A stretch of 64,000 nucleotides of DNA from Anisus vortex (GCA_949126835.1 OX421495.1:32607320-32671319), one strand, 5' to 3'. Shown: positions 23,826 through 36,651, numbered from the stretch's first letter. The notes: a model not told the origin generated them from the letters alone. Made by a program: numbers and translations.

Positions 23826-26353
23826 AGTCTATCTATCAATCTATCTGTCTATCTGTCTATCGGTCTATCTGTCTATCTGTCTATCTGTCTATCTGTCTAT
23901 CTGTCTATCTGTCTATCTGTCTATCTGTCTATCTGTCTATCTGTCGATCTGTCTATCTGTCTATCTGTCTATCTGTCTATCTGTCTATCTGTCTATCTGC
24001 CTATCTGTCTATCTGTCTATCTGTCTATCTGTCTATCTGCCTATCTGTCTATCTGCCAATCTGCCTATCTGTCTATCTGTCTATCTGTCTATCTGTCTAT
24101 CTGTCTATCTGTCTATCTGTCTATCTGTCTATCTGTCTATCTGTATATCTGTCTATCTGTCTATCTGTCTGTCTATCTGCCTATCTGTCTATCTGTCTAT
24201 CTGTCTATCTGTCTATCTGTCTATCTGTCTATCTGTCTATCTGCCTATCTGTCTATCTGTCTATCTGTCTATCTGTCTATCTGTCTATCTGTCTATCTGT
24301 CTATCTGTCTATCTGTCTATCTGTCTATCTGTCTATCTGTCTATCTGTATATCTGTCTGTCTATCTGTCTATCTGTCTATCTGTCTATCTGTCTATCTGT
24401 CTATCTGTCTATCTGTCTATTTGTCTATCTGTCTATCTGTCTATCTGTTTATCTGTCTATCTATCTATCGGTCTATCGGTCTATTGGTCTATCTGTCTAT
24501 CTGTCTATCTGTCTATCTGTTTATCTGTCTATCTGTCTATCTGTCTATCTGTCTATCTGTCTATCTGTCTATATGTATCTTTCTATCAGTCTGTCTGTCT
24601 ATCTGTCTATCTGTCTATATGTCTTTCTTTCTATCTGTCTATCTGTCTATCTGTCTATCTGTCTATCTGTCTATCTGTCTATCTGTCTATCTGTCTATCT
24701 GTCTATCTGTCTATCTGTCTATCTGTCTATCTGTCTATCTGTCTATCTATCTGTCTATCTGTCTATCTGTCTATCTGTCTATCTGTCTATCTGTCCATCT
24801 GTCTATCTGTCTATCTGTCTATCTGTCTATCTGTCTATCTGTCAATCTGTCTATCGTCTATCTGTCTTTCTGTCTTTCTGTCTATCTGTCTATCTGTCTA
24901 TCTGTCTATCTGTCTATCTGTCTATCTGTCTATCTGTCTATCTGTCTATCTGTCTATCTGTCTATCTGTCTATCTGTCTATCTGTCTACCTGTCTACCTG
25001 TCTATCTGTCTATCTGTCTATCTGTCTATCTGTCTATCTGTCTATCTGTCTATCTGTCTATCTGTCTATCTGTCTATCTGTCTATCGGTCTATCTGTCTA
25101 TCGGTCTATCTGTCTATCTGTCTATCTGTTTATGTGTCTATCTGTCTATCTGGCTATCTGGCTATCTGTCTATCTGTCTATCTTTCTATCTGTCAATCCG
25201 TCTATATGTCTCTCAGTCTATCTGTCTATCTGTCTATCTGTCTATCTGTCTATCTGTCTATCTGTCTATTTGTCTATCTGTCTATCTGTCTATCTGTCTA
25301 TCTATCTATCGGTCTATCGGTCTATCTGTCTATCTGTCTATCTGTTTATCTGGCTATCTGTCTATCTGTCTATATGTATCTGTCTATCTGTCTATCTGTC
25401 TATCTGTCTATCTGTCTATCTGTCTATCTGTCTATATGTCTTTCTCTCTATCTGTCTATCCGTCTATCTCTCTATCAATCTATCTGTCTATCTGTCTATC
25501 TGTCTATCTGTCTATCTGTCTATCTATCTGTCTATCTGTCTATCTGTCTATCTGTCTATCTGTCTATCTGTCTATCTGTCTATCTGTCTATCGTCTATCT
25601 GTCTTTCTGTCTTTCTGTCTATCTGTCTATCTGTCTATCTGTCTATCTGTCTATCTGTCTATCAGTCTATCTGTCTATCTGTGTATCTGTGTATCTGTCT
25701 ATCTGTCAATCTGTCTATCTGTCTATCTGTCTATCTGTCTATCTGTCTATCTGTCTATCTGTCTATCTGTCTATCTGTCTATCTGTCTATCTGTCTATCT
25801 GTCTATCTGTCTATCGGTCTATCTGTCTATCTGTCTATCTGTTTATCTGGCTATCTGTCTATCTGACTATCTGTCTATCTGTCTATCTGTCTATCCGTCT
25901 ATCTGTCAATCCGTCTATCTGTCTATCTGTCTATCTGTCTATCTGTCTATCTGTCTATCTGTCTATCTGTCTATCTGTCTATCTGTCTATCTGTCTATCT
26001 GTCTATCTGTCTATCTGTCTATATGTCTATCTGTCTATCTGTCTATCTGTCTATCTGTCTATCTGTCTATCTGTATATCTGTCTATCTGTCTATCTGTCT
26101 ATCTGTCTATCTGTCTATCTGTCTATCTGTCTATCTGTCTATCTGTCTATCTGTCTATCTGTCTATCTGTCTATCTGTCTATCTGTCTATCTGTCTATCT
26201 GTCTATCTGTCTATCTGTCTATCTGTCTATCTGTCTATCTGTCTATCTGTCTATCTGTCTATCTGTCTATCTGTCTATCTGTTTGTTGTCTGTCTGTCTG
26301 TTTGTCTGTCTGTAGGTCTGTCTCTCTGGCGGTCTGTCTGTCTGTCTATCCAT
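23826..26353. repeat. TCTATCTG octanucleotide array, about 2.5 kb
   Basis: TCTG and TCTA alternate, giving an 8-bp period (TCTATCTG) for about 2.5 kb with scattered single-base changes and a few 4-bp slips. The last 70 bp decay into TCTG-only repeats. Open frames in all plus frames read (SVYLSICL)n and are artefacts. The array abuts the SINE-derived array on the right. Confidence 0.97.
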
Positions 26354-28811
26354 CCCTGAGTATACCCAGCTCTGATGTGACTAGAGTGTCCCTGAGTATA
26401 CCCATCTCTTTATGTGACTAGGGTGTCCCTGAGTATACCCAGCTCTGATGTGACTAGGGTGTCCCTGAGTATACCCAGCTCTGATTTGACTAGAGTGTCC
26501 CTGAGTATACCCAGCTCTGATGTGACTAGGGTGTCCCTGAGTATATCCAACTCTGATGTGACTAGGGTGTCCCTGAGTATACCCAGCTCTGATGTGACTA
26601 GAGTGTCCCTGAGTATACCCAACTCTTTATGTGACTAGGGTGTCCCTGAGTATACCCAGCTCGAATGTGACTAGTGTGTCCCTGAGTATACCCAGCTCTG
26701 ATGTGACTAGGGTGTCCCTGAGTATACCCAACTCTTTATGTGACTAGGGTGTCCCTGAGTATACCCAGCTCGAATGTGACTAGTGTGTCCCTGAGTATAC
26801 CCACCTCTGATGTGACTAGAGTGTCCCTGAGTATACCCAACTCTTTATGTGACTAGGGTGTCCCTGAGTATACCCAGCTCTGATGTGACTAGAGTGTCCC
26901 TGAGTATACCCAGCTCTGATGTGACTAGAGTGTCCCTGAGTATACCCAACTCTTTATGTGACTAGGGTGTCCCTGAGTATACCCAGCTCTGATGTGACTA
27001 GAGTGTCCCTGAGTATACCCAGCTCTGATGTGACTAGAGTGTCCCTGAGTATACCCAACTCTTTATGTGACTAGGGTGTCCCTGAGTATACCCAGCTCTG
27101 ATGTGACTAGGGTGTCCCTGATTATACCCAGCTCTGATGTGACTAGGGTGTCCCTGAGTATACCCAGCTCTGATGTGACTAGAGTGTCCCTGAGTATACC
27201 CAGCTCTGATGTGACTAGGGTGTCCCTGAGTATATCCATCTCTGATGTGACTAGAGTGTCCCTGAGTATACCAAGCTCTGATGTGATTAGGGTGTCCCTG
27301 AGTATACCCAGCTCGAATGTGACTAGTGTGTCCCTGAGTATACCCAGCTCTGATGTGACTAGAGTGTCCCTGAGTATACCCAACTCTTTATGTGACTAGG
27401 GTGTCCCTGAGTATACCCAGGTCTGATGTGACTAGGGTGTCCCTGAGTATACCCAACTCTTTATGTGACTAGGGTGTCCCTGAGTATACCCAGCTCTGAT
27501 GTGACTAGAGTGTCCCTGAGTATACCCAACTCTTTATGTGACTAGGGTGTCCCTGAGTATACCCAGCTCTGATGTGACTAGAGTGTCCCTGAGTATACCC
27601 AACTCTTTATGTGACTAGGGTGTCCCTGAGTATACCCAGCTCTGATGTGACTAGAGTGTCCCTGAGTATACCCAACTCTTTATGTGACTAGGGTGTCCCT
27701 GAGTATACCCAGCTCTGATGTGACTAGAGTGTCCCTGCGTATACCCAACTCTTTATGTGACTAGGGTGTCCCTGAGTATACCCAGCTCTGATGTGACTAG
27801 GGTGTCCCTGAGTATACCCAACTCTTTATGTGACTAGGGTGTCCCTGAGTATACCCAGCTCTGATGTGACTAGAGTGTCCCTGAGTATACCCAACTCTTT
27901 TTGTGACTAGAGTGTCCCTGAGTATACCCAGCTCTGATGTGACTAGGGTGTCCCTGAGTATACCCAACTCTTTATGTGACTAGGGTGTCCATGAGTATAC
28001 CCAGCTCTGATGTGACTAGGGTGTCCCTGAGTATACCCAGCTCTGATGTGACTAGGGTGTCCCTGAGTATACCCAACTCTTTATGTGACTAGGGTGTCCC
28101 TGAGTATACCCAACTCTTTATGTGACTAGGGTGTCCCTGAGTATACCCAGCTCTGATTTGACTAGGGTGTCCCTGAGTATACCCAGCTCTGATGTGACTA
28201 GAGTGTCCCTGAGTATACCCAACTCTTTATGTGACTAGGGTGTCCCTGAGTATACCCAGCTCTGATGTGACTAGGGTGTCCCTGAGTATACCCAACTCTT
28301 TATGTGACTAGGGTGTCCCTGAGTATACCCAGCTCTGATGTGACTAGAGTGTCCCTGAGTATACCCAACTCTTTATGTGACTAGAGTGTCCCTGAGTATA
28401 CCCAGCTCTGATGTGACTAGGGTGTCCCTGAGTATACCCAACTCTTTATGTGACTAGGGTGTCCATGAGTATACCCAGCTCTGATGTGACTAGGGTGTCC
28501 CTGAGTATACCCAGCTCTGATGTGACTAGGGTGTCCCTGAGTATACCCAACTCTTTATGTGACTAGGGTGTCCCTGAGTATACCCAACTCTTTATGTGAC
28601 TAGGGTGTCCCTGAGTATACCCAGCTCTGATGTGACTAGGGTGTCCCTGAGTATACCCAGCTCTGATGTGACTAGGGTGTCCCTGAGTATACCCAGCTCT
28701 GATGTGACTAGAGTGTTCCTGAGTATACCCAACTCTGATGTGACTAGAGTGTCCCTGAGTATACCCAGCTCTGATGTGACTAGGGTGTCCCTGAGTATAC
28801 CCAGCTCTGAT
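26354..28811. repeat. 36/37-bp minisatellite derived from a SINE body, about 67 copies
   Basis: Type A unit (36 bp) reads TGTCCCTGAGTATACCCAGC then TCTGATGTGACTAGRG. Type B (37 bp) has AACTCTTTATGTG instead, and its extra base breaks the frame. The unit matches the body of the SINE at about 15948-15974 (GTGTCCCTGAGTCTACCCAG, TTCTGATG). The right end runs straight into further SINE body. A 474-bp higher-order block (13 units) is repeated: the rare variant GTCCATGAG appears at 27988 and 28462. Open frames (VSLSIPSSDVTR)n are repeat artefacts. Confidence 0.93.
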
Positions 28812-28888
28812 ATTAAATGTTATTGATATTGACACCTGATATTGGGGGTAAAGTAAAGGCGGCGTGTTGGCCACACAATCCCCTAGTA
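28812..28888 (+). mobile_element. SINE body remnant at the array's right edge
   Basis: After a short AT insert, GGGGGTAAAGTAAAGGCGGC and ACACAATCCCCTAGTA follow the order of the SINE body at about 15990-16024. This is the parent SINE of the 36-bp array. It is cut at CCCTAGTA by the hAT-derived element that starts at 28889. Confidence 0.8.
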
Positions 28889-29204
28889 CAGGAGTTGGCA
28901 ACCTAAGGCACGAGTGCCAAAATCGGCACTCAAAGTGATTTTCAATTGCACGCGAAAGACTTCCAGGAGAGGTTACTTGATGAGTTTTTTTTTCTGGTAT
29001 TGAATGAGGACAACTGACTGTTAAAGCCGAAGTTTTTAAATGCGTTAAACTTTCATATACAAGGACGTGGTCAAACAAAAATTATACAGTTTCACCACTG
29101 GAGTGAATTTTCATTGAAACTGGACATATCTTGCCCTGAAATCAAATTCAAAACATTTAACTACTTCCCTAACTTAATTCATATATTAAGATATATAGAT
29201 AATA

Positions 29205-29275
29205 CTAATGGTCATTGTTATAGAGCTTCTATCCATGCTATTAAATTTAGCATGCTCAGTGCGCTATCAGATGGG
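29205..29275. repeat. LINE-tail-like repeat shared with 61506
   Basis: GCTATTAAATTTAGCATGCT, followed by CAGTGCGCT, is nearly identical to 61540-61566 (CAATGTGCT). The flanking TTATAGAGCTTC and TTATATAGCACTTC resemble the 3' ends of the CR1/L2-like LINEs read in reverse. Confidence 0.65.
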
Positions 29276-29340
29276 CTCCTTTTGATAAGTACATAGACCT
29301 TCCATACTGATGCATTCAAAGGGGAATTTTCTATCCAAAG

Positions 29341-29540
29341 NNNNNNNNNNNNNNNNNNNNNNNNNNNNNNNNNNNNNNNNNNNNNNNNNNNNNNNNNNNN
29401 NNNNNNNNNNNNNNNNNNNNNNNNNNNNNNNNNNNNNNNNNNNNNNNNNNNNNNNNNNNNNNNNNNNNNNNNNNNNNNNNNNNNNNNNNNNNNNNNNNNN
29501 NNNNNNNNNNNNNNNNNNNNNNNNNNNNNNNNNNNNNNNN
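29341..29540. other. Assembly gap of exactly 200 N
   Basis: Exactly 200 N, a placeholder size, so the true distance is unknown. Confidence 0.99.
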
Positions 29541-30495
29541 GAAACATTTTGAAATTCATACCTCATCGAGACTGACTGGCTTAATCTTAGATCTTAATCT
29601 TTTTAGTTATGGATCTTTTCTAAGTGGTGGGATTTTGACAATTTTAAAATTCAGCACGTTGAACATAGGACATTCAAATAATGGACAACAAAATGTGCCG
29701 ATTTTTCGGACAAATCTGGAAGGAAGCTGCTTAGGAAAATCATTTGCTATACTCAGCTTTAAGCTTTTGGTTCAATTTTCGTTTGTGAACAGATTTTATC
29801 GCACATGAAAACGGTTTTAAGCTTACAATTAGGTCGCTTACATTACACTTGACCATTCAGAAGTGACTAAATATGTAGGCCTACATGACATTGAACAATC
29901 AGCATAGAGCGTTCTATGTCAAAGCGCTTATTAAATGATAGGTCCACAAATTAATTATATTTACTTAAACATAAATAAATATGAGTAATTCTAAAATATA
30001 TATATTTTTTAAATAAATATAAGACTCTTTTTTAGTATCATGTAATCGTTGTAATTAGACTATTATGTTAAAAAAACAACTCCTAAAATCAACTGACAAT
30101 CAAAGTAGGAAATGTTTATTTACAACTGTTTAACGTAAATTAATTTTAGACCTCTAATTAAATCTTGAAATGAATACCAAAATGTTGGATGTGTATATAA
30201 AAAAGTAGTTGATCAATAATATTAGTTATACTACAAAAACATTACTTTTGTGGCATCATTATAGAATCTGATTTCAAAATTTTATTTTTAATTAAAGGCA
30301 AATAATTAACAAGTTTTCTTTACGTATATTTTACTAACAAGTTTTTTTAAATAAATTTTTCTCATATAAAACAGTTTGTAGACTAGTTATAAATTGATCA
30401 AACCATGAAAAATTGTTGAATATTATAAAAATATTATGTAGCTAAAGAATGTATATGTACGTTTAAAGCCATTACATAAACTACCCAGTTAGTAT

Positions 30496-31095
30496 AATTA
30501 CTTTGTAATCATTTCACTTAACACTAGAGATTCTGCTGCTCCACCAATTGTAATACATTTTTTGGAATTCTCTGTTAGAATGAGAATCAAATTAATCAAA
30601 TAAATGTTGTTGACCAGGCTTGGGGGTTCGAAAGAGTTTCGCGCCTCCATTGAACAAAATGCTATTCAGTGTTGACCTCAAATTCTCGGAGTGTCTGGGA
30701 ACGGCTATTATTTCTGAATAGGGGATTTCTTATCGTTTTTGTTATGAGTTTTGTAATGATACCATTATTTTCACCCCTACTTGCACCACTTGGATAGTAT
30801 TTAATGATTTGTTTGTCTGAAAGGCAGTGAGTTTCAAGATAATTTCTTTTGAAGACGCTTGTGTTTGCACTATTTTATCTTATCTTAGCTCCGATCATTA
30901 AGGCTTTTTATTTCCCACGATCTAACGAGTACAGGGTGGTCTCCTTTCTGGTGACAGAAATGACTAGGGCTTGGATTAATAACGTAAGGAAAAGACTCGA
31001 ATATCTGTTTTGTGAAGCCATCACACTGATGCCAAAACTAACACTGAAAATACATCCGTATAGTACTGAAGTTATGTAGAAATATCAGGTTTTCA
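30496..31095. other. Unrecognised spacer
   Basis: A 76-codon frame near 30849 has a hydrophobic start but begins at TTG, not ATG, so I do not call it. No other feature. Confidence 0.5.
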
Positions 31096-31270
31096 TTGTT
31101 TTAACGTAAGCCAAAAGATCATTGATTTCATTGTTTTAACGTAAGCCAAAAGATCATTGATTTCATTTTTTTAACGTAAGCCAAAAGATCATTAATTTCA
31201 TTGTTTTAACGTAAGCCAGAAGATCATTGATTTCATTGTTTTAACGTAAGCCAAAAGATCATTGATTTCA
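31096..31270. repeat. 35-bp tandem repeat, 5 copies
   Basis: The unit starts TTGTTTTAACGTAAGCCAAA and ends with AGATCATTGATTTCA. Five copies, with single changes in copies 3 and 4. Confidence 0.94.
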
Positions 31271-31444
31271 TTGTTTTCATTCTGTGTCTTTTGTTACTTA
31301 TGTATGCAGAAGACTCCTAAGTACTTTTAAGATTTAGGTGTCCCGCTTAATGAATGTAATTTGAAATATAAAAAAAACTAACTCTTCTATATAAAAAAAC
31401 TAATTAATTCTTTGTAAACTAAGTTTACATTTAATTTATATTTT

Positions 31445-31449
31445 GATAG

Positions 31450-31486
<37 letters not shown>

Positions 31487-33357
31487 GTATTTATAAAGCG
31501 CTATCAACAAACATAATGTAGGCTCAACGCGCGTCAAAAGACCGTGAACAAAACATACCTACAGGTAATAACGTATAATGACTAGGGTTATACAAAACTA
31601 GACGAAAATAAAACAAAAGAACTGATTACTAAAGGTGAATCTTAAAATAGTGAGTCTTTAAGTTCTTACTGAAGGTGTCAAAGCAGGCGGTTTGTCTGAA
31701 CTTGATGGGGAGCGAGTTCCATACCTTCGGGCCAAATGATGAGAAGGCTCTCATACCACAGATCTTCAGCGAGAAACACGGCACAACCAGTAGAGACGAG
31801 TCTGCTGAACGCAGGTCTCTGCGGCGCATATGCTGAAATTAGTTCAATGAGGTATGATGGCATTCTGTTATTGTTTAAACACTGGTGGCAAAGTGATGCA
31901 ATTTTAAAAACAATTCTTGCTTTCACTGGGAGCCAGTGCAGCGAGCGTAGAAGGGCAGTTGCCGAGTCTCGTTTTGACTTGCGCATAACCAAACGCGCAG
32001 TACTGTTCTGTATTCGCTGTAGCCTGGCGATTTTGTCTTCGGGCTGGCCGGGCGTTACAATAGTCGATACGCGAGAGTATCAGGGCGACTGCCAGTGTCT
32101 TTGCAGAATCCGTGGACAAATAGGGTCGTATTTGGCCGAGTCTACGCAACTGTAGATATAGACCTCTGCATCGATTAGATGTATGATGGTCGAAAAACAG
32201 CGTGGGATCCAATAGAACACCAAGATTCTTCACTTTGTTAACAGATGGCACCTGGCAGTTTATCACGGTGATAGATTCTGGACCAGTGAATTTGGCAAAA
32301 TTTCTCTTGGTTCCAATTCTGATTATCTCCGTTTTTTCCTCATTCATTTTAAGCCCGTTTTCTCCGACCACGAATAGATGTTGGCGATTGCACAACTGAC
32401 CTTTGCAGTGAGACGAGGGGCCTCAAGAGGGACCGCATGATCGTACAGTTGCGTGTCATCGGCGTAGAAGTGATACGAAATTTCGAACGGTTTGATTACC
32501 TGGCCGAGTGGATACACGTACATAGCAAACATTACTGGTCCTAGAACAGATCCCTGGGGCACTCCTTTGTTCAGCGTTGAAGGTGCCGAGACGAACTCAT
32601 CTATAGCAACACTTTGAGTGCGCTCAGACAAGTATGACCTAAACCAACGAAGAACATAACCCGAACAGCCGAATGTGGTTGCAAACCTTTCGATCAGGAT
32701 CTCATGGTCAAGAGTGTCAAAAACGGCAGACAGGTCTAGCATTGCCAGAATAGACACATGACCCGAGTCCGATGTGCATAGTAGGTCGTTGACAACCCTG
32801 ACCAATGCCGTCTCCGTGCTATGACTCTTTCGATAGGCGGACTGAAACTGCTCCAAGAGGCTGTGCTGCTCCAGGTGAGACAATAACTGTTTTGGCACAA
32901 TACGCTCCAAGACCTTCGAAAGGAATGGAAGGTTGGATACAGGCCGATAGTTTTTTAAGCACTCAGTGTCGAGGCTAGGCTTCTTTAAGAGGGGCTTAAC
33001 CAGTGCATGTTTCATCGATTGAGGCACAATACCAGTAGCTAATGAAGCATTCATCATCGTAGTGATCGAAGGTATTAGTTCGTTGATACAATCGTTGAAG
33101 TGGGAGACAGGGATGGGATCGAGTTAGCAAGACGTTTTAGGCATCTTACTAATGATTTCCTTAATAGATGCTTCAGTTACTGAGTGAAACTCACTGAGGT
33201 GGGAACCCTGGAAGGCTGGATCATTGTGGGGTAGGCTTGTTTGATTGTCTAGGTCTTCCCTAATTTTCTTGATCCTGTCTGTGAAAAATTGATTAAAGGA
33301 GTCAGGGAGGTCGGCAGGTGGAATGGAACATGGTAGTACAGGTTTACCTGCACCACC
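31445..33357 (-). pseudogene. CR1/L2-like non-LTR retrotransposon, reverse transcriptase and 3' end
   Basis: Read on the minus strand from 33357, it encodes the RT core: NYRPVSNLPFLSKVLERIV, then QSAYRKSHSTETAL, GVPQGSVLGP and FYADDTQLYDH (the YADD active site). Further on come LHWLPVKARIVFKI and GPKVWNSLPIKFR, the usual carboxy end of this LINE group. The 3' end is GCGCTTTATAAATAC plus an (ATT) run at about 31449-31487. Damage: an in-frame TAA near 33123, a one-base deletion in an A-run near 32350, and another frameshift near 31830. The 5' part continues at 39019-39300; the two were separated by the Gypsy insertion at 33358-39018. Not functional. Confidence 0.9.
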
Positions 33358-33635
33358 TGTAACGGCTTGATCTAGGGGTATGGTTAGTAGATTACTTCTT
33401 ATGGATTCTCAAGTCAAACACATGGCTTTTCAATGAACAAAAACTCTTTAATTCAGTAAAAACAAGTACAAAACAACTGGAACACAACTGCACAGCTCGA
33501 CGACTTAAAAAGTAAGCTCACAACCCCGTGTCCACTCGTGACACATTTACACACTCGCCAGTCACGGGCCTCAACCAATGAACGTAGAGGTCAGCTATAA
33601 GGGATAGCTGGGTAAAGAGGGCAAGGTTCGTAACA
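33358..33635 (-). repeat. 3' LTR (278 bp)
   Basis: Same length as 38741-39018 and no difference was noticed in reading them side by side. Confidence 0.93.
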
Positions 33636-35073
33636 CCCTATTATCCGGGGATAAAAAAAAATATTTTGTTAATCTTAAACTAAATATTTTTTTTTTATAC
33701 AAATATCTTAAGGTACAGAAACCAAAGTATGTGACAATAATAGGGGTAAAATTTATGAGAACATAAGGAAGAAAGTGTGACATTATTAATTAAACACAGC
33801 AGTGTAAATATAACGCACAACACTGACAACAGCATAATAGTAGAATTAACTTAATAAAAAAAAAGAGAAAAACTCAACTTAACATAAACCATTTAGGTCA
33901 AAATAAAAGGGGCATAACTTTAGAAGTTATCAGTATTCTCCCTTGTCATTGTACAATAATACATTCGGTGAAGCGTGAAAAATATTTTTTTTTATACACA
34001 CTAAAAATGACCGAGGTCAAAACAAAATGGGAAAAAAATTAAAATACAGTAATACATTATTCAGATTAGGTCTGGCAAGACAAGAAATATCAAAGCTTAA
34101 GTCTAGACAAAACACAACAATCTCGTTCTTCATTGAAAAATCAATACAATGCATTAATTTTCATTATTTTAAAGTTAACTCAACCGACAATCAACTCAAC
34201 CGACAATCAACTCAACCGCGGCGACACTTCCCGTATTGAAATTAAATTTCTTTCCATTCTTAAAAAATACTATCTCTGTAGCATAAGTTTTCCACTGTTT
34301 ACTAGTGTATGCTTGACCCAATTACGGTCTCAGCTCTAGGACAAGTTTAATTTTCAATTTCAAGCCTGCTGGCCGTCTTTCTAACTACACGTTAGATAAC
34401 TGTTGACCCCAATTCCTAGAATCAAACAATACTCTCTTTCTCTCTCTCACGTTTTTTTCCTATCTCTCTATCAATATCATTCTACTCTCTCTTTCTAATG
34501 CAAATTAACCACATCACCTCTTAAGGTAAAAAAAAAATCTACGCGACAATATGTTGCGACAATTAATGAGCATTATAGATTTCATAAACTTACGACTATA
34601 ATTATAATATAACATCAAATTACATTAATTTATGTTAGATTTAAGAAATTAAACTTTGTAAGTGACAGAATGAAGCTAGTTTATAGAAAATTCCTTTATA
34701 AATACAATTTCTATGATATCAGTGACATTTTCCTAATTGCGTCATCACTTTCTGTGCACAACATAAATTCTTAGTTTAAACATTTCATCTTCATTAAAAT
34801 ATGAATATTATTCAAAATACTAGTCAATTTACTTAATCAACCAAAAATAAAAAAAAATAATGAGCATCAAACAACAACAAAATCTTGATATCATTTAGTA
34901 AGTAATTACGTCTTATAGACTTTAGAAAACTTAATAATTCTTTGGTAGCAGAAATAGCATAATGTTTTTTTTTTCAAACATAAGTTAACATAAGACAAAT
35001 ATGTGTAAGTGCTCAAGGTCTACCAATTTCCTTGTCATCAATACAATTCACAATTCAGTTTTAGTTACTGCAT
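33636..35073. other. AT-rich non-coding part of the degenerate element
   Basis: RT and RNase H would be expected here. Instead the sequence is AT-rich with no recognised coding. A 16-bp unit (ACAATCAACTCAACCG) is repeated at about 34180-34216, and a CT-rich tract lies at 34432-34495. No clear polypurine tract is seen next to the 3' LTR. Confidence 0.6.
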
Positions 35074-36651
35074 TTAGTTTGCGGTAATCAGTACAAAGCG
35101 GGCTGATTTATCTGCTTTTGGAACTATGAGACATGGTGAACTCCAATAGCTACAGCTTTGGGTGATGATATCATTATCTAACATGTATTGGATCTTTTTC
35201 TGAATAATAGCTAACTGGTTAGGGTTAACTCTATACGTGTGTTGTTTTATGGGAGAAATATTCTCATTCAAAATGACATCATGTTCTATCAAGTGTGTTC
35301 TAGTAGGAACATCATTGAATAACATAGGGTATTCTAGAATAATGGACTTGATGACATTGCTCTCTAACATTTTTAAATGTTTTAGTTTTTCATCAATGTT
35401 CTCAAGCACAGTGGAGTTTTTTAGTTTACACCCACTAAATCTATGGTCAGTTTCACAGTGTTGTTCGTCAGGCTCAACAACAATAGGTGACATGGGGTGA
35501 GTTGGAGGGGAATAGTTACCTTCTACCGTATCCCTACCCACATAAGGTTTGATCATGTAGTTGACCTCACTGACCTTTGAATCTACTTCTTATGGACCGA
35601 AGTCAGACAGGGGGTGAGTGTTGGTGGGGAGAAATAACAACACTTTTTCCCCTGGCGCAAATGTGCGAACTCGTGATTTTTTTTCAAAAACAGTTTTCAT
35701 TTTGCGCTGGGCTTGTTTTACATTGTCTCTAGCAAATACAAAAGAATTGAACAAACGATTTTTAAACTTCTCTACACAGTCAATGAGTCCTCTTTTCTCG
35801 GTTTGTTCATCTGTCCAGGCTTCTTTAAGCAGTTTTAAGGGACCTCTGATGGTGTGTTCAGGGCCCAAGGACTCTTGTATCGCTTCACGGGCAGCAAAGA
35901 GCACATATGGCACTCCTTTGTCCCAATCTTTCTGATGGTCATGGCAATAAGTTTTTAACATCGTCTTTAATGTTTGGTGGAAACGCTCTAGCGCTCCCTG
36001 GCTTTCTGGGTGGTATGCCGTTGACATTCTATGTTGTATCTTCAATCGATCTAGAACTTGTTGAAAAAGTTTGGAAGTAAAGTTGGTTCCTTGGTCGGTT
36101 TGCACCGATTTGGGTAGACCATACCGGGTGACAAACTCGGTTAACGTCTCTGCTATTTTCTTTGCGTTGATACTGCGAAGGGGCACCGCTTCTGGATACC
36201 TAGTTGCGGTACACATCATAGTCAGCAAGTATTTGTGACCTGATTTAGATTTGGGAAGGGGTCCCACGCAGTCGATGATAATATGCGAGAAAGGTTCGCC
36301 AGAAACAGGGATGGGCTGTAGTGGCGCAACTGTTATTGTCTTGTTCAGCTTGCCTATGAGTTGACATGATTCGCACGATTTACAGTAGGCGGGGACGTCA
36401 CGTTTCAACCCAGGCCAATAAAAGTGGGGCAATATGCGTTGATATGTTTTGTTTATCCCCAAATGACCCGAAAAGGGCGAGTCATGCGCTCCCTCAAGAA
36501 TGTCCTCTCGGTACCTCACCGGAACGACGATTTGCTCCACCACTCTCCCGCTATCCTCTGGCACAGCATCCCGAGGTCTCCAACTCCTCATCAGCATTCC
36601 ACCACGTACAAAATATTGTACTGGGCCATCTCTGACGTCAGACTCAGCCAC
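35074..36651 (-). pseudogene. Integrase and truncated reverse transcriptase (degenerate Gypsy)
   Basis: From 36651 down: the integrase zinc-binding region (HDSPFSGHLG ... YCKSCESCQ), then the DDE core (IIIDCVGPLP; VQTDQGTNF; GALERFHQTLK). About seven residues are missing after QESLG compared with the intact element at 55107. At 35590 a stop replaces the Tyr of the GPY motif; the same frame continues as 35556-35074 through the IN tail into the RT amino end (YMLDNDII, WSSPCLIVPKADK). A one-base loss in a T-run near 35090 then shifts the frame, and the RT palm is gone. The original protein would have been one polyprotein with IN ahead of RT. Not functional. Confidence 0.9.

Larger units (their letters stand above)
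28889..30495 (+). mobile_element. hAT-derived element, second copy, interrupted by the gap
   Basis: It starts CAGGAGTTGGCAACCTAAGG then GCACGAGTGCC, like the copy at 10878. It keeps the coding remnant around 28998-29110 (GGTATTGAATGAGGACAACT). After the 200-N gap the last 400 bp again match 11560-11935, ending with ATGTATATGTACG and ACTACCCAGTTAG. A LINE-tail-like repeat sits inside it at 29205. It is too degraded to be active. Confidence 0.6.

Noticed and set aside
23763..26421. Very long Ser/Tyr/Leu/Cys-rich ORFs (up to 850 codons)
   Set aside because: They are translations of the TCTATCTG array in three frames; no unique sequence is coded.
26410..29078. ORFs with repeated VSLSIPSSDVTR or ILRDTLVTSELG
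   Set aside because: Both strands of the SINE-derived 36-bp array; frames are cut by 37-bp units.
30849..31079. 76-codon frame with a signal-peptide-like start
   Set aside because: It begins at TTG, not ATG, has no splice context and only one Cys; no support for a secreted peptide gene.
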